Positions 44,872-54,171 of a stretch of DNA of 64,000 nt are shown here, one piece after another; within the stretch, counting starts at the first letter, position 1, and each line of letters starts with the position of its first letter. The DNA lies in the NCBI GenBank assembly GCA_021848365.1, contig JAJZUS010000001.1:604608-668607 (forward strand), read 5' to 3'. The notes beneath the pieces were generated by a model that was not told the origin of the DNA, made no database searches, and worked only from the letters and a program-made list of their open reading frames with translations. This stretch comes from Actinomycetes bacterium (GTDB lineage Bacteria > Actinomycetota > Acidimicrobiia > Acidimicrobiales > RAAP-2). A program made the translations under genes and the position numbers.

Positions 44872-45473
44872 TCGCCCGACTGGACCTCGCCCGGGCCGTG
44901 GCCGTCCTCGCGGCGGGGGAGGTGGTCGCGATCCCGACCGACACCGTCTACGGGCTCGCCGCCTCGCTCGACCAGCCCGCCGCCGTCGCGCGCATCTTCG
45001 GGTTGAAGTCGCGGCCCCCGACGACGGCCCTGCCGGTCCTCGTTGACGACCCCGCCCGGGCCGCCGCGCTCGGCGTCACCTGGGATGCTCGCGCCGCCGC
45101 CCTCGTCCGCGCCTTCTGGCCGGGGGCGCTCACGATCGTCGTCCCCGCGCCCGACGAGCTGGCGCGGCGGGTCGGGGGGAGCGGGGCCCTCGGGCTGCGC
45201 CAGCCCGACGACGCGACGGCCCGGGCCCTCCTCGCCCGCACCGGACCCCTGGCGACGACCAGCGCCAACGAGCACGGCGACCCTCCCTGCACGTCGGCCG
45301 AGGAGGTCGACGCCGTCTTCGCGACCCGCGAGGGACTGGCGGGGGTCCTCGACGACGGTCCCCGACGGGCGACGGTCTCGACGGTCGTCGTCCTCGAGGC
45401 CGACGGCTGGCGAGTGGCGCGTGAGGGCGCGGTCAGCGAGGCGGCGCTCGCCGCCGTCCTCGACCGGTACTAG
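44868..45473 (+). CDS. tsaC: Threonylcarbamoyl-AMP synthase (TsaC/Sua5 family)
   Basis: A 201-residue enzyme making threonylcarbamoyl-AMP for the t6A37 modification of tRNAs that read ANN codons. The YrdC motifs VVAIPTDTVYGLAA, KSRP, WPGALTIV and TSAN are present. It is the short TsaC form without the Sua5 C-terminal domain. ATG overlaps prmC by 4 bp and it ends 4 bp into the convergent enoyl-CoA hydratase gene. Confidence 0.92.
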   Translation: MIARLDLARAVAVLAAGEVVAIPTDTVYGLAASLDQPAAVARIFGLKSRPPTTALPVLVDDPARAAALGVTWDARAAALVRAFWPGALTIVVPAPDELARRVGGSGALGLRQPDDATARALLARTGPLATTSANEHGDPPCTSAEEVDAVFATREGLAGVLDDGPRRATVSTVVVLEADGWRVAREGAVSEAALAAVLDRY

Positions 45474-46231
45474 ACGGCGCCGCGCCGAACCACCCAGGTG
45501 GCCGGCCGCTTCTCGAGGAACGCGGCCATCCCTTCCCGCGCCGCTTCCCCGGCGAAGAGGTGAGCCGAGAGCTCGGCGGCCCAGGTGAAGGCCTCGTCGG
45601 GCGGGAGGTTCGGCACCACGTCGGTCAGCTGCTTCGCGGCCGCGAGGGCCTCGGGTGCGCCGGCGAGGAGGTCGTCGACGATGGCGTCGACGGTCGCGTC
45701 GAGGTCCTCGCTCGCGACGGCGTGATTGATGAGGCCGAGTCGCACGGCGTCGGTGGCCGAGAACCGGTTCGCGCGCAGGAAGGCCTCGCGCGCCTCACCG
45801 AGGCGCATCTTCGGGAGGCAGACGACCGCGATCATCGCGGGGGCGACGCCGACGCGCGCCTCGGTGAAGCCGAAGCGCGCCGTGTCGAGGGCGACCGAGA
45901 CGTCCATGGCCGCGGCGAGCCCGACGCCCCCGGCGACGCAGTGTCCCGCGAGTCGTCCGACCACCGGCTTCGGGCACTGGCGGATCCGCTGGAGCAGGGC
46001 GACCAGCCCCGGGGCACCCGGGCCCGCGGCGGTGGTGAGGTCGGCTCCGGCGCAGAAGGTCGAGCCGCGGTTGGTCACGACCACGACGCGCGTCGAGGGG
46101 TCGTCCGCGGCCTCGTCGAGGGCGTCGAGCAGCCCGCTCACGAGCTCCGCGCTCAGCACGTTGCGTCGGGCTTCGTCGGCCAGGGTGACGGTGGTGACCG
46201 GTCCCGACCGCGTCACCTCGACGACGCTCAC
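45470..46231 (-). CDS. Enoyl-CoA hydratase/isomerase family protein
   Basis: A 253-residue crotonase-fold protein. Oxyanion-hole segments FCAGADL and GHCVAGGVGLAAAMDV are visible, as is GFTEARVG with an acidic residue in the catalytic region. It hydrates, or adds to, an enoyl-CoA. GTG at 46231 overlaps the upstream gene's stop as GTGA. It is the last gene of a five-gene minus-strand operon with an acyl-CoA carboxylase, where it would act on the carboxylated product (AtuE or LiuC-like). Confidence 0.85.
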   Translation of the reverse strand: MSVVEVTRSGPVTTVTLADEARRNVLSAELVSGLLDALDEAADDPSTRVVVVTNRGSTFCAGADLTTAAGPGAPGLVALLQRIRQCPKPVVGRLAGHCVAGGVGLAAAMDVSVALDTARFGFTEARVGVAPAMIAVVCLPKMRLGEAREAFLRANRFSATDAVRLGLINHAVASEDLDATVDAIVDDLLAGAPEALAAAKQLTDVVPNLPPDEAFTWAAELSAHLFAGEAAREGMAAFLEKRPATWVVRRGAV

Positions 46232-47019
46232 CGCGCCCCCCGGGGCTCGGGACCCGTCGTCGGGCCGCCGGCGAAGGCCTGGGCCCGCAGGAGCCAGTGA
46301 CGACCGAGGTCGCCGGTGACGAGGGCGGTGTCGTCGAGGTGACGACGTTGCACCACGACGAGGCAGAAGTCGAGAGCCGGTCCCCGCACGACGTCGCGAG
46401 CCCCCTCGTCGCCGAAGGTCCACCGCCGGCCGTCGGGCCCGTCGAGCTCGACGCGCACGGACTCCGCGGGGGGCTCTTCGCCCCGCACGCGGTAGGACCA
46501 GTCGCGGGTGATGTAGCCGAGCCGCACCACGTGGGCGAGTCGCGCCGTCGCCACCCGCTCGATCCCCAGGGCGTCGGCGACGTCGGTGCCGTGGGCCCAG
46601 GTCTCCATGAGGCGGGCGGTGAGGAAGGAGGCCGCGCCCATCGAGGGTCCGAACCACGGCACGCGCGCGGTGGGCGCGAGCCCCGCGGCCACCCGGTCGA
46701 GCTCGTCGCGGGCGGCACGCCACTGCGCGAGGAGGATCGCCGGGTCGCGGCCCTCGCGAGCGAGCGTCAATTCGTCGAGTCGACCCTCGAGGGCCGCCGC
46801 GACCACGGCGTCGAGGTCGGTCGCGAAGCCCTCGGGGTCGTCGATGGCGCGGGCCGCCGCCCGGTCGAAGTAGGCGAGGTGGGCGATCTGGTCGGCGACG
46901 TCCCAACCCTCGGCCGGCGTCGGGGTCGCCCACGACACGGCGGGGAGGCCCGCCACGAGGGCGTCGAGGTCCCACTGCTCGGCCGTGAGGTCGGCGCGCA
47001 GGGCCGCGAGGTCGCTCAC
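46228..47019 (-). CDS. TIGR03084-like protein with mycothiol maleylpyruvate isomerase-type (DinB-like) domain
   Basis: A 263-residue protein with an N-terminal helical bundle: TPAEGWDVADQIAHLAYFD holds a His that is metal-binding in this superfamily, and MGAASFLTARLMETWAHGTD gives the second His. The C-terminal part has RVELDGPDGRRWTFGD. It belongs to the actinobacterial TIGR03084 type by overall pattern. Function is unknown; it may use mycothiol or a metal. It overlaps neighbours by 4 bp on both sides. Confidence 0.75.
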   Translation of the reverse strand: MSDLAALRADLTAEQWDLDALVAGLPAVSWATPTPAEGWDVADQIAHLAYFDRAAARAIDDPEGFATDLDAVVAAALEGRLDELTLAREGRDPAILLAQWRAARDELDRVAAGLAPTARVPWFGPSMGAASFLTARLMETWAHGTDVADALGIERVATARLAHVVRLGYITRDWSYRVRGEEPPAESVRVELDGPDGRRWTFGDEGARDVVRGPALDFCLVVVQRRHLDDTALVTGDLGRHWLLRAQAFAGGPTTGPEPRGAR

Positions 47020-48773
47020 GGCGCGAGCAGGGCGCGGGGGATCTCCACGACGCGGCTGCGCAGCCACTCGCCGAGTCCCTTCGCCTGCTTGTCGAGGCGG
47101 CTCGAGGCGGCGACCCCCTCCTCCAGGAGGTCGCGGATGACGAAGTTCCGGGCCCGCAGGTGGGGCAGGTCGTAGGCCTCGACGACGAGGTCGCGCGCCT
47201 CGGGCAGCAGCTCGCGCAGCCGCTCCACCGTGAGGAACCCGACCATCCACCGGTAGGCGTCGTCGGTCCTCGCGAAGACCCCGACGTTCGCGTGGCCCCC
47301 CTTGTCCCCGGAGCGCGCCCCGAGCACCCGCCCGAGGGGTGCGCGCTCGGTGGGCTCGAGCTCGAGGGGCTCGGGGACGTCCGGTCCGTCGACGGTGGGC
47401 GGTGCGCCCGCGGGGGCGACCGACTCGACGAGGATCGTCGGCCCGTCGAGGAACGTGACGTACTGGGGCACGACGTCGGCGTCGACGAGGGCCGGGCGGT
47501 AGACGCCGAAGGGCTCGGCCGGTCCGGGAGCCGCGCTCAGGCTGAAGAAGCCGGGCACGGTCGTCAGGGCGATCTCCACGGCCGCGTTGGCGAGCGGGCG
47601 GCCGACCGTGCGCTCGTCGTGGTCGCGCACCGTGAGGTGCCAGACCGCGACGGCCTCGTCGTTGGTCGCCGGGTCGGCCTTGTCGGTGCGCGCGAGGCGA
47701 GTCGTCACCCGCTCGTACTCCTCGGGCCGGTGCGGGCTGGCGCGCCAGAAGGCCCGCTCGACGAGGTCGGCCTTCGCCTCGATGTCGAGGCCGGTGAGGG
47801 CGACGCGCAGGTCCTGTCGATAGCCGCCGAGTTCGTTGGTGACGACCTTGAGGCGCGCGGGCGGCGGCTCGCCGGTCGCTCCGGAGATCCGGACTCGGTC
47901 GGGGCCGATCGCGGCGACCTCGATCGTGTCGAAGCGGGTGGTGACGTCGGGCCCGAGGTAGCGGGGCCCGCCGATCTCGTAGAGGAGCTGGGAGGTCACG
48001 GTGCCGACCGAGACCTCGCCACCGGTGCCGTCGTGCTTGCCGATCACCGACGACCCGTCCTCGAAGACCTCGGCCCAGGGGAACCCCACGTACTCCATCC
48101 CGGGGACCTCGGTGAAGAAGGAGTAGTTGCCCCCGGTCGCCTGCGCGCCGCACTCGATGACGTGGCCGGCGACGACGGCCCCGGCGAGCCGGTCCCAGTC
48201 GTCGCGCGCCCAGCCGTGGTGCCAGGCGGCCGGGCCGGCGACGAGCGCGGCGTCGGTGACGCGTCCGGTGATCACGACGTCGGCGCCGCGGGCGAGGGCC
48301 TCGGCGATGCCGAAGGCGCCGAAGTAGGCGTTGGCGGTGAGCGTCGCGCCCGGCGTGAAGGGTGCGCCCGTCTCGAAGTCGCTCAGGACGCCCGCGGCGC
48401 TCAGCTCCCCGAGCCGCTCGACGAGGTCGTCCCCGTGGACGTAGGCGATCGTGAGGGCGAGACCCTGGCGATCGGCGATCTCGGCGACGGCCTGGGCGCA
48501 GCCGGCGGGGTCGAGCCCGCCGGCGTTGGAGACGACCTTGATGCCGCGCTCGGCGCAGGTGGCGAGGACCTGCTCCATCTGGGTGACGAAGCTGCGCGCG
48601 TAGCCCCCGCGGGTGTCCTTCGCCCGTCGTCGGGCGAGGATCAGCATGGTGAGCTCGGCCAGCCAGTCGCCGGTGAGCACGTCGATCGGGCCGCCCTCGA
48701 CCATCTCACGCGCGGCCGCCAGCCGGTCACCGTAGAAGCCCGAGCAGTTGGCGATGCGGATGGGTTGGTCCAT
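47016..48773 (-). CDS. AtuA-like protein (DUF1446 family)
   Basis: A 585-residue protein matching the acyclic terpene utilisation AtuA/DUF1446 family: RIANCSGFYGDRLAAAREMV at the N-terminus, GPIDVLTGDWLAELTMLIL, and VVSNAGGLDPAGC. A C-terminal segment begins near residue 480 and includes ARSGDKGGHANVGVF. Biochemical role is not settled; it is encoded with geranyl-CoA-type carboxylases in pseudomonads and with acyl-CoA carboxylases in actinobacteria. It overlaps the carboxylase alpha gene by one base. Confidence 0.85.
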   Translation of the reverse strand: MDQPIRIANCSGFYGDRLAAAREMVEGGPIDVLTGDWLAELTMLILARRRAKDTRGGYARSFVTQMEQVLATCAERGIKVVSNAGGLDPAGCAQAVAEIADRQGLALTIAYVHGDDLVERLGELSAAGVLSDFETGAPFTPGATLTANAYFGAFGIAEALARGADVVITGRVTDAALVAGPAAWHHGWARDDWDRLAGAVVAGHVIECGAQATGGNYSFFTEVPGMEYVGFPWAEVFEDGSSVIGKHDGTGGEVSVGTVTSQLLYEIGGPRYLGPDVTTRFDTIEVAAIGPDRVRISGATGEPPPARLKVVTNELGGYRQDLRVALTGLDIEAKADLVERAFWRASPHRPEEYERVTTRLARTDKADPATNDEAVAVWHLTVRDHDERTVGRPLANAAVEIALTTVPGFFSLSAAPGPAEPFGVYRPALVDADVVPQYVTFLDGPTILVESVAPAGAPPTVDGPDVPEPLELEPTERAPLGRVLGARSGDKGGHANVGVFARTDDAYRWMVGFLTVERLRELLPEARDLVVEAYDLPHLRARNFVIRDLLEEGVAASSRLDKQAKGLGEWLRSRVVEIPRALLAP

Positions 48774-50704
48774 CAGGCCTCCTCGTCGATCGGCGTCAGG
48801 ACCAGCAGGTCGGCGCCACCCTCGACCTGGTCGCCGGGCACGACGTGCAGGGCGCCCACGACGCCGTCGTGGGGCGCGACGATGGGGTGCTCCATCTTCA
48901 TCGCCTCGAGGACGACGAGGGTCGCTCCGGCCCGGACCCGCTCGCCCGACCTCACCCGCACGTCGATGACGACGCCGGGCATCGGGGCGGCGAGGCCCCC
49001 CGTCTCCGTGGGGGCCTCGGACGGCGCGCGGAAACGGGGGACCCGCTCGAAGCTCACCGTCCCGCGCGGGACCTGGACGTGCAGGTGGGTGGGGGTCGCG
49101 CTGACGCGAGCACCCCACCGTCGTCCGCGCACCTCCACGTCGAGGGCCGTGGGCGACCAGGCGTGGACGCGTGCCGTGCCGTCGGGCAGGACGTAGGAGC
49201 CGTCACGGGCGCGCCGGTAGGCGACCTCGAGGGTCTCCTCGCCCCGGCGTAGGACGACCCGCTCGTCGGGCAACCGGGCGTTGCGCCAGCCCGGGGGGAT
49301 CGTCCCGAGGACCTCGGCGCGCGCGGCGTTCTCTCCCGCGACCCACAGGGCCGCGGCGACGGCGGCCTCGGTGAGCTCCGCCGGCGAGGGCTCGAGACGG
49401 GGGGCGGGCTGGTGGCGCTCGATGAAGTCCGTCGTCGTGTCCCCGGCGATGAAGGCGGGGTGGCGCAGCGTGGCGGCGAGGAAGTCCCGGTTGGTCGTGA
49501 CCCCGGCGAGGTGCAGTCGTTCGAGGGCCCGCGCGAGGCGGCCGGCGGCCTCCTCGCGGGTCGCGCCGTGGGCGATCACCTTGGCGAGGAGCGAGTCGAA
49601 GGCCACGCTCACCACCGACCCGGTGACGACGCCCGACTCGAGCCGCACCGCCGGCTCGTCGGCCGGCTCGAAGGCGGCGAGGGTCCCCGCCGCGGGCAGG
49701 AAGCCGTTCGCCGGGTCCTCGGCGCAGAGCCGGGCCTCGATGGCCCACCCCCCGGGGGCCGGGGGGCGCGGGCGCAGCGGCAGGCCGTCGGCGACGCGCA
49801 GCTGCTCGACCACGAGGTCGACCCCGGTGACCTCCTCGGTGACCGGGTGCTCGACCTGGAGCCGCGTGTTCACCTCGAGGAAGAAGAACTCGCGCGTGGC
49901 GTCGTCGTAGAGGAACTCGACCGTCCCCGTCGAGCGGTAGTCGAGCGACCGGCCGAGGGAGAGGGCCGCGTCGACGAGGGCCGCCCGGCCCTCGTCGTCG
50001 AGGACGGGGGAGGGGGACTCCTCGATGAGCTTCTGGTGGCGGCGCTGGATCGAGCACTCCCGCTCACCGAGGGCGACGAGGGCGCCGTGGGCGTCGCCGA
50101 GGATCTGGACCTCCAGGTGACGCGCGCGGGCCACGTAGCGCTCGAGGAAGACCCGGTCGTCGCCGAAGGCGGACGCCGCCTCGCGACGCGCCGCGGCGAC
50201 GGCCTCGACCAGGTCCTCGCGGCGCTCGACGCGGCGCATGCCCTTGCCCCCGCCGCCCGCGGCGGCCTTGACCAGCAGGGGGAAGCCGACCCCCTCGGCC
50301 TCGCTCGGGTCCTCGCTCGAGGGGAGCGTCGGGACGCCGGCCGCGCGGGCCCGACGCTTCGCCTCCACCTTGTCGCCCATGGCGGCGATCGTCGCCGGGG
50401 TCGGGCCGACCCAGACGAGGCCCGCCGCCTCGACGGACGTCGCGGCCTCGGCGTTCTCCGAGAGGAACCCGTAGCCCGGATGGATGGCCTGCGCGCCGGT
50501 GCGCTGCGCGGCGGCGATGATCGCCGCGACGTCGAGGTAGGTCGTCTCGAGTCGCACCGCCTCGTCGGCGTCGTGCACGTAGGGGGCGTCGGCGTCGGCC
50601 GCCACGTAGACGGCGACGGTGCGCCAGCCGAGCGAGCGCGCGGCGCGGATCACCCGGCGGGCGATCTCGCCGCGGTTGGCCACCAGGACGCTCGAGAGAC
50701 TCAC
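48773..50704 (-). CDS. Acyl-CoA carboxylase alpha subunit (biotin carboxylase + biotin carrier)
   Basis: A 643-residue subunit that carboxylates its own biotin with ATP and bicarbonate. The ATP-grasp domain begins SSVLVANRGEIARRVIRAAR and includes GGGGKGMR and the EVNTRLQVEHPVTEE active-site stretch. The C-terminal carrier has EAMKMEHP with biotinyl-Lys603. GTG at 50704 overlaps the beta-subunit stop as GTGA. The acyl-CoA substrate is set by the beta subunit and is not known. Confidence 0.93.
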   Translation of the reverse strand: MSLSSVLVANRGEIARRVIRAARSLGWRTVAVYVAADADAPYVHDADEAVRLETTYLDVAAIIAAAQRTGAQAIHPGYGFLSENAEAATSVEAAGLVWVGPTPATIAAMGDKVEAKRRARAAGVPTLPSSEDPSEAEGVGFPLLVKAAAGGGGKGMRRVERREDLVEAVAAARREAASAFGDDRVFLERYVARARHLEVQILGDAHGALVALGERECSIQRRHQKLIEESPSPVLDDEGRAALVDAALSLGRSLDYRSTGTVEFLYDDATREFFFLEVNTRLQVEHPVTEEVTGVDLVVEQLRVADGLPLRPRPPAPGGWAIEARLCAEDPANGFLPAAGTLAAFEPADEPAVRLESGVVTGSVVSVAFDSLLAKVIAHGATREEAAGRLARALERLHLAGVTTNRDFLAATLRHPAFIAGDTTTDFIERHQPAPRLEPSPAELTEAAVAAALWVAGENAARAEVLGTIPPGWRNARLPDERVVLRRGEETLEVAYRRARDGSYVLPDGTARVHAWSPTALDVEVRGRRWGARVSATPTHLHVQVPRGTVSFERVPRFRAPSEAPTETGGLAAPMPGVVIDVRVRSGERVRAGATLVVLEAMKMEHPIVAPHDGVVGALHVVPGDQVEGGADLLVLTPIDEEA

Positions 50705-52338
50705 AGCCGGAAGACCCCGTAGCCGGCCGTCCCCTCGATGGGACGGCTGCGCACGACCGAGAGGCACATCGCGAGCACCGTGCGGGTGTCGCGGGGGTCG
50801 ATGATCCCGTCGTCGCTGATGGCGCTGGTGGCGGCGAGGGCGAGCGACCCCTGCTCCTGGGCCCCCTCGACCATGGCCACGATTCGGGCGTCCTCCTCCT
50901 CGTCGAAGGGCTCACCCAGTCGCGCCGCCCGGGCGCGACGGACTTGGCTCATGACCCCGGCGATCTGCTTGGGCCCCATGACCGCGATCTTCGCGGTGGG
51001 CCAGAGGAAGGTGAACCGGTTCCCGAAGGCGCGACCCGACATCCCGTAGGTGCCGGCGCCGTAGGAGGCGCCGAGGATCACCGTCAGGTGCGGGACCGTC
51101 GAGTTGGTCACCGCGTTCAGCATCTGCGAGCCCTTCTTGATGATGCCCGCGGCCTCGGCGTCGCGGCCCACCATGTAGCCGGTGACGTTCTGGAGAAAGA
51201 TCAGGGGGACGTCGATCTGGTTGCAGAGCTGGATGAACTGGGCGGCCTTCTCGGCGGCGGTCGGCTGGATCACGCCGTTGTTGCCGAGGATCCCCACGGG
51301 GTACCCGTGGATCGAGGCCCAGCCGCACACCATGGTCGAGCCGTAGCGGGCCTTGAACTCCTCGAAGCGCGATCCGTCGACGACGCGGCCGATCACCTCG
51401 CGCACGTCGAGGGCCTGGCGCAGGTCCCGGCTCACGAGTCCCAGGAGCTCCTCGGGGTCGAGCGTGGGTGGCTCGGGGGGCATCGAGGCGTCGGGGCCGG
51501 CCTTGCGCCAGTTGAGGTGGGCGACGACCTCGCGGCACATGCGCAGGGCGTCCATCTCGTCCTCGGCGAAGTAGTCGCCGAGGCCCGAGACCTCGGCGTG
51601 TAGTCGCGCGCCGCCCAGGGTCTCGTCGTCGATCTCCTCCCCGAGGGCCATCTTCACCAGGGGCGGCCCGGCGAGGAAGATCTTCGACTGGTCCTTGACC
51701 ACGATGTTGTAGTCGGACAGGCCCGGCTGGTAGGCGCCACCGGCGGTCGAGGAGCCGAAGACGACGCTGACGGTCGGGATGCGCCGGCGTGACAGCTCGA
51801 TGAGGTCGTAGAAGAAGCGGCCGCTCTCGGCGAAGTGCCCGGTGTTCATGCGACCGCCGCCGCCCTCCCCGACGCGCAGGTCGGCCCCGGCCGACTCGAC
51901 GAAGCTGACGTAGGGGAGGCGGTTGTCCCGGGCGATCTCGAGGGCCCGCATCCACTTCTTCGCGGAGAAGACGGTGAGGGCTCCGCCCAGCACCGTCGGG
52001 TCGTTCGCCATGATGACGCACTCGGTGCCGGCGATGACCCCGATGCCCACCACCATCCCGCCCCCGATCGTGTAGTCGGAGCCGTACGCGGCGAGCGGGG
52101 AGATCTCGAGAAAGGGGGTGTCGGGGTCGAGGACGGCGGCGATCCGCTCGCGCACGGGTAGCTTGTGGCGGGACCGTAGACGGGCCGTCGCGGCCTCGCC
52201 GCCCCCGGCCGCGGCCTGGTCGAGGAGCTGATCGATGACGCCGAGCTGCTCGAGCATGTCCTCGCGATTGCGTCGGTACTGGTCCGACGTCCGGTCGAGC
52301 CGGCTGCGCAGCGGTGGCGCCAGTGGCAGGTGACCCAC
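50701..52338 (-). CDS. Acyl-CoA carboxylase beta subunit (carboxyltransferase)
   Basis: A 545-residue carboxyltransferase with the two crotonase-fold halves of the methylcrotonyl/geranyl-CoA group: RERIAAVLDPDTPFLEIS, FVESAGADLR, VFGSSTAGGAYQPGLSDY, and in the second half GILGNNGVI, FLQNVTGYMVG and GASYGAGTYGM. It transfers CO2 from biotin to an acyl-CoA. It heads the minus-strand operon. The GTG start lies 6 nt after a TAGTAT box (52345-52350), so it is leaderless. Confidence 0.92.
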   Translation of the reverse strand: MGHLPLAPPLRSRLDRTSDQYRRNREDMLEQLGVIDQLLDQAAAGGGEAATARLRSRHKLPVRERIAAVLDPDTPFLEISPLAAYGSDYTIGGGMVVGIGVIAGTECVIMANDPTVLGGALTVFSAKKWMRALEIARDNRLPYVSFVESAGADLRVGEGGGGRMNTGHFAESGRFFYDLIELSRRRIPTVSVVFGSSTAGGAYQPGLSDYNIVVKDQSKIFLAGPPLVKMALGEEIDDETLGGARLHAEVSGLGDYFAEDEMDALRMCREVVAHLNWRKAGPDASMPPEPPTLDPEELLGLVSRDLRQALDVREVIGRVVDGSRFEEFKARYGSTMVCGWASIHGYPVGILGNNGVIQPTAAEKAAQFIQLCNQIDVPLIFLQNVTGYMVGRDAEAAGIIKKGSQMLNAVTNSTVPHLTVILGASYGAGTYGMSGRAFGNRFTFLWPTAKIAVMGPKQIAGVMSQVRRARAARLGEPFDEEEDARIVAMVEGAQEQGSLALAATSAISDDGIIDPRDTRTVLAMCLSVVRSRPIEGTAGYGVFRL

Positions 52339-52344
52339 GGGCCG

Positions 52345-52350
52345 ATACTA
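52345..52350 (-). promoter_or_regulatory. -10 box for the carboxylase/AtuA operon
   Basis: TAGTAT on the minus strand, 6 nt before the GTG start, implies a leaderless transcript. The opposing rpiB -10 box lies about 50 bp away, so the promoters are back to back. Confidence 0.6.
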
Positions 52351-52412
52351 CCGACGGGTCACCCCCACGCTCGGGCCGAGGCGACACGGGGCGGACCCGT
52401 AGGATGAGGGAG

Positions 52413-52862
52413 ATGCGCATCGCCGTCGCCTCCGACCACGCGGGCTACGACCTGAAGAGCCACCTGGCCGCCGTGCTGGAGTCGTGGGGCTACGACGTCG
52501 TGGACCTCGGCGCCCGCAGCGGGACCGACTCGGTCGACTACCCGGACTTCGGCGAGGCCGTCGGGCACGCGGTCACCTCCGGCGACGCCGAGCTGGGCGT
52601 TGCCGTCTGCGGGACCGGCATCGGGATCTCGATCGCCGCGAACAAGGTGCCCGGCGTGAGGGCGGCGCTGGTCCACGACGTGACCTCGGCCCACCTCGCG
52701 CGCGAGCACAATCACGCGAACGTCCTCTGCTTCGGGGGGCGCGTCACCGGGCCGGCCGTCGCCGAGGAGGCCCTGCGCGCCTGGCTCGACGCGACGCCCG
52801 GCGCGGGTCGCCACGAGCGGCGCATCGACAAGCTGAGGGCGCTCGACGAGCGCCACGACTGA
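52413..52862 (+). CDS. rpiB: Ribose-5-phosphate isomerase B
   Basis: A 149-residue RpiB/LacA-type isomerase interconverting ribose 5-phosphate and ribulose 5-phosphate. [21 protein letters not shown], the catalytic-Cys segment [17 protein letters not shown] and REHNHANVL are present. A TAGGAT box at 52400-52405 ends 7 nt before ATG 52413, which also has GAGGGAG next to it. It is followed 13 nt later by glyA. Confidence 0.93.
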   Translation: MRIAVASDHAGYDLKSHLAAVLESWGYDVVDLGARSGTDSVDYPDFGEAVGHAVTSGDAELGVAVCGTGIGISIAANKVPGVRAALVHDVTSAHLAREHNHANVLCFGGRVTGPAVAEEALRAWLDATPGAGRHERRIDKLRALDERHD

Positions 52863-52875
52863 GAGGACACCGACC

Positions 52876-54168
52876 GTGGCTGCATCACCGTTCGACGCCT
52901 GGATCAACCACGACGACGAGCTGACGGCCCTCCTCGCCGACGAGTGGGAGCGTCAGACGACGACGGTTCAGCTGATCGCCAGCGAGAACTTCGCCTCGCC
53001 GGCCGTCCTGGCGGCGACGGGCTCGATCCTCACCAACAAGTACGCGGAGGGGTACCCCGGGCGTCGCTACTACGGGGGCAACCAGGTCGTCGACGAGGTC
53101 GAGGACCTGGCCCGACGGCGCCTCACGGCCCTCTTCGGGGCCGACCACGCCAACGTCCAGCCCCACAGCGGGGCGAACGCCAACCTGGCGGTCTACGCGG
53201 CGCTGCTCGAGCCCGGCGACACGGTCCTCGCGATGCGGCTCGACCAGGGCGGCCACCTGACTCACGGCTCTCCGGCGTCGATCGTCTCGAAGATCTGGAA
53301 CTTCGTCAGCTACGGCGTGACGCCCCGCCGGGACGATCCCGCGAACCCCGGTGAGCTCATCGACCTCGACCACGTGCGCCAGATGGCCCTCGAGCACCGG
53401 CCCCGCCTCATCGTCGCCGGGGCGACGGCCTACAGCCGCCGCATCGACCCGGCCCCGTTCCGCGAGATCGCCGACGAGGTCGGGGCCCTGCTCATGTTCG
53501 ACTCGGCCCACGTCGCGGGTCTCATCGCCGGCGGGGTCCACCCGAACCCGGTGCCCTACGCCGACGTCGTCACCTTCACGACCCACAAGACCCTGCGCGG
53601 CCCGCGCGGCGGGGCGATCCTCGCCCGCGAGGAGTACGCGAAGAAGATCGACGCCAGCGTCTTCCCCGGCCAGCAGGGCGGGCCCCTCGAGCACGCCATC
53701 GCGGCGAAGGCCGTCGCCTTCCGCGAGGCGTCCCAGCCCGCCTTCGCCGACTACGCCGCCCGGGTCGTGGCGAACGCCCACGCCTTCGGCGAGGCGCTGG
53801 CCGCGGAGGGGTTCCGCCTGGTGTCGGGCGGGACGGAGAACCACATGGTGCTGCTCGACCTGCGCGACTTCGACGCCGAGCTCACGGGCAAGGAGGCCCA
53901 GGAGGTCCTCGATCGGGCCGGGATCACCACGAACCGCAACACGATCCCCGACGACCCGCGCAGTGCGTTCGTGACCTCGGGCCTGCGCGTCGGGGCCGCC
54001 GCCCAGACGACGGCAGGGATGAACGGGGCCGAGTTCGCCCAGATCGCCGCGCTGATGGCGAGGGCGCTGCGGGGACGCGCCGACGAGGCCGTCGTCGCCG
54101 CCGTGCGTCACGACGTCGCGGCCCTGTGTCGCGACTTCAACCCGTACGCGGCCTTCGGCGCGAGGTAG
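52876..54168 (+). CDS. glyA: Serine hydroxymethyltransferase
   Basis: A 430-residue PLP enzyme converting serine and tetrahydrofolate to glycine and methylene-tetrahydrofolate. [40 protein letters not shown] and the PLP-lysine site [11 protein letters not shown] (Lys238) are all standard. GTG start at 52876 behind GAGAGGACACC. Normal length. Confidence 0.96.
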   Translation: MAASPFDAWINHDDELTALLADEWERQTTTVQLIASENFASPAVLAATGSILTNKYAEGYPGRRYYGGNQVVDEVEDLARRRLTALFGADHANVQPHSGANANLAVYAALLEPGDTVLAMRLDQGGHLTHGSPASIVSKIWNFVSYGVTPRRDDPANPGELIDLDHVRQMALEHRPRLIVAGATAYSRRIDPAPFREIADEVGALLMFDSAHVAGLIAGGVHPNPVPYADVVTFTTHKTLRGPRGGAILAREEYAKKIDASVFPGQQGGPLEHAIAAKAVAFREASQPAFADYAARVVANAHAFGEALAAEGFRLVSGGTENHMVLLDLRDFDAELTGKEAQEVLDRAGITTNRNTIPDDPRSAFVTSGLRVGAAAQTTAGMNGAEFAQIAALMARALRGRADEAVVAAVRHDVAALCRDFNPYAAFGAR

Positions 54169-54171
54169 TCC

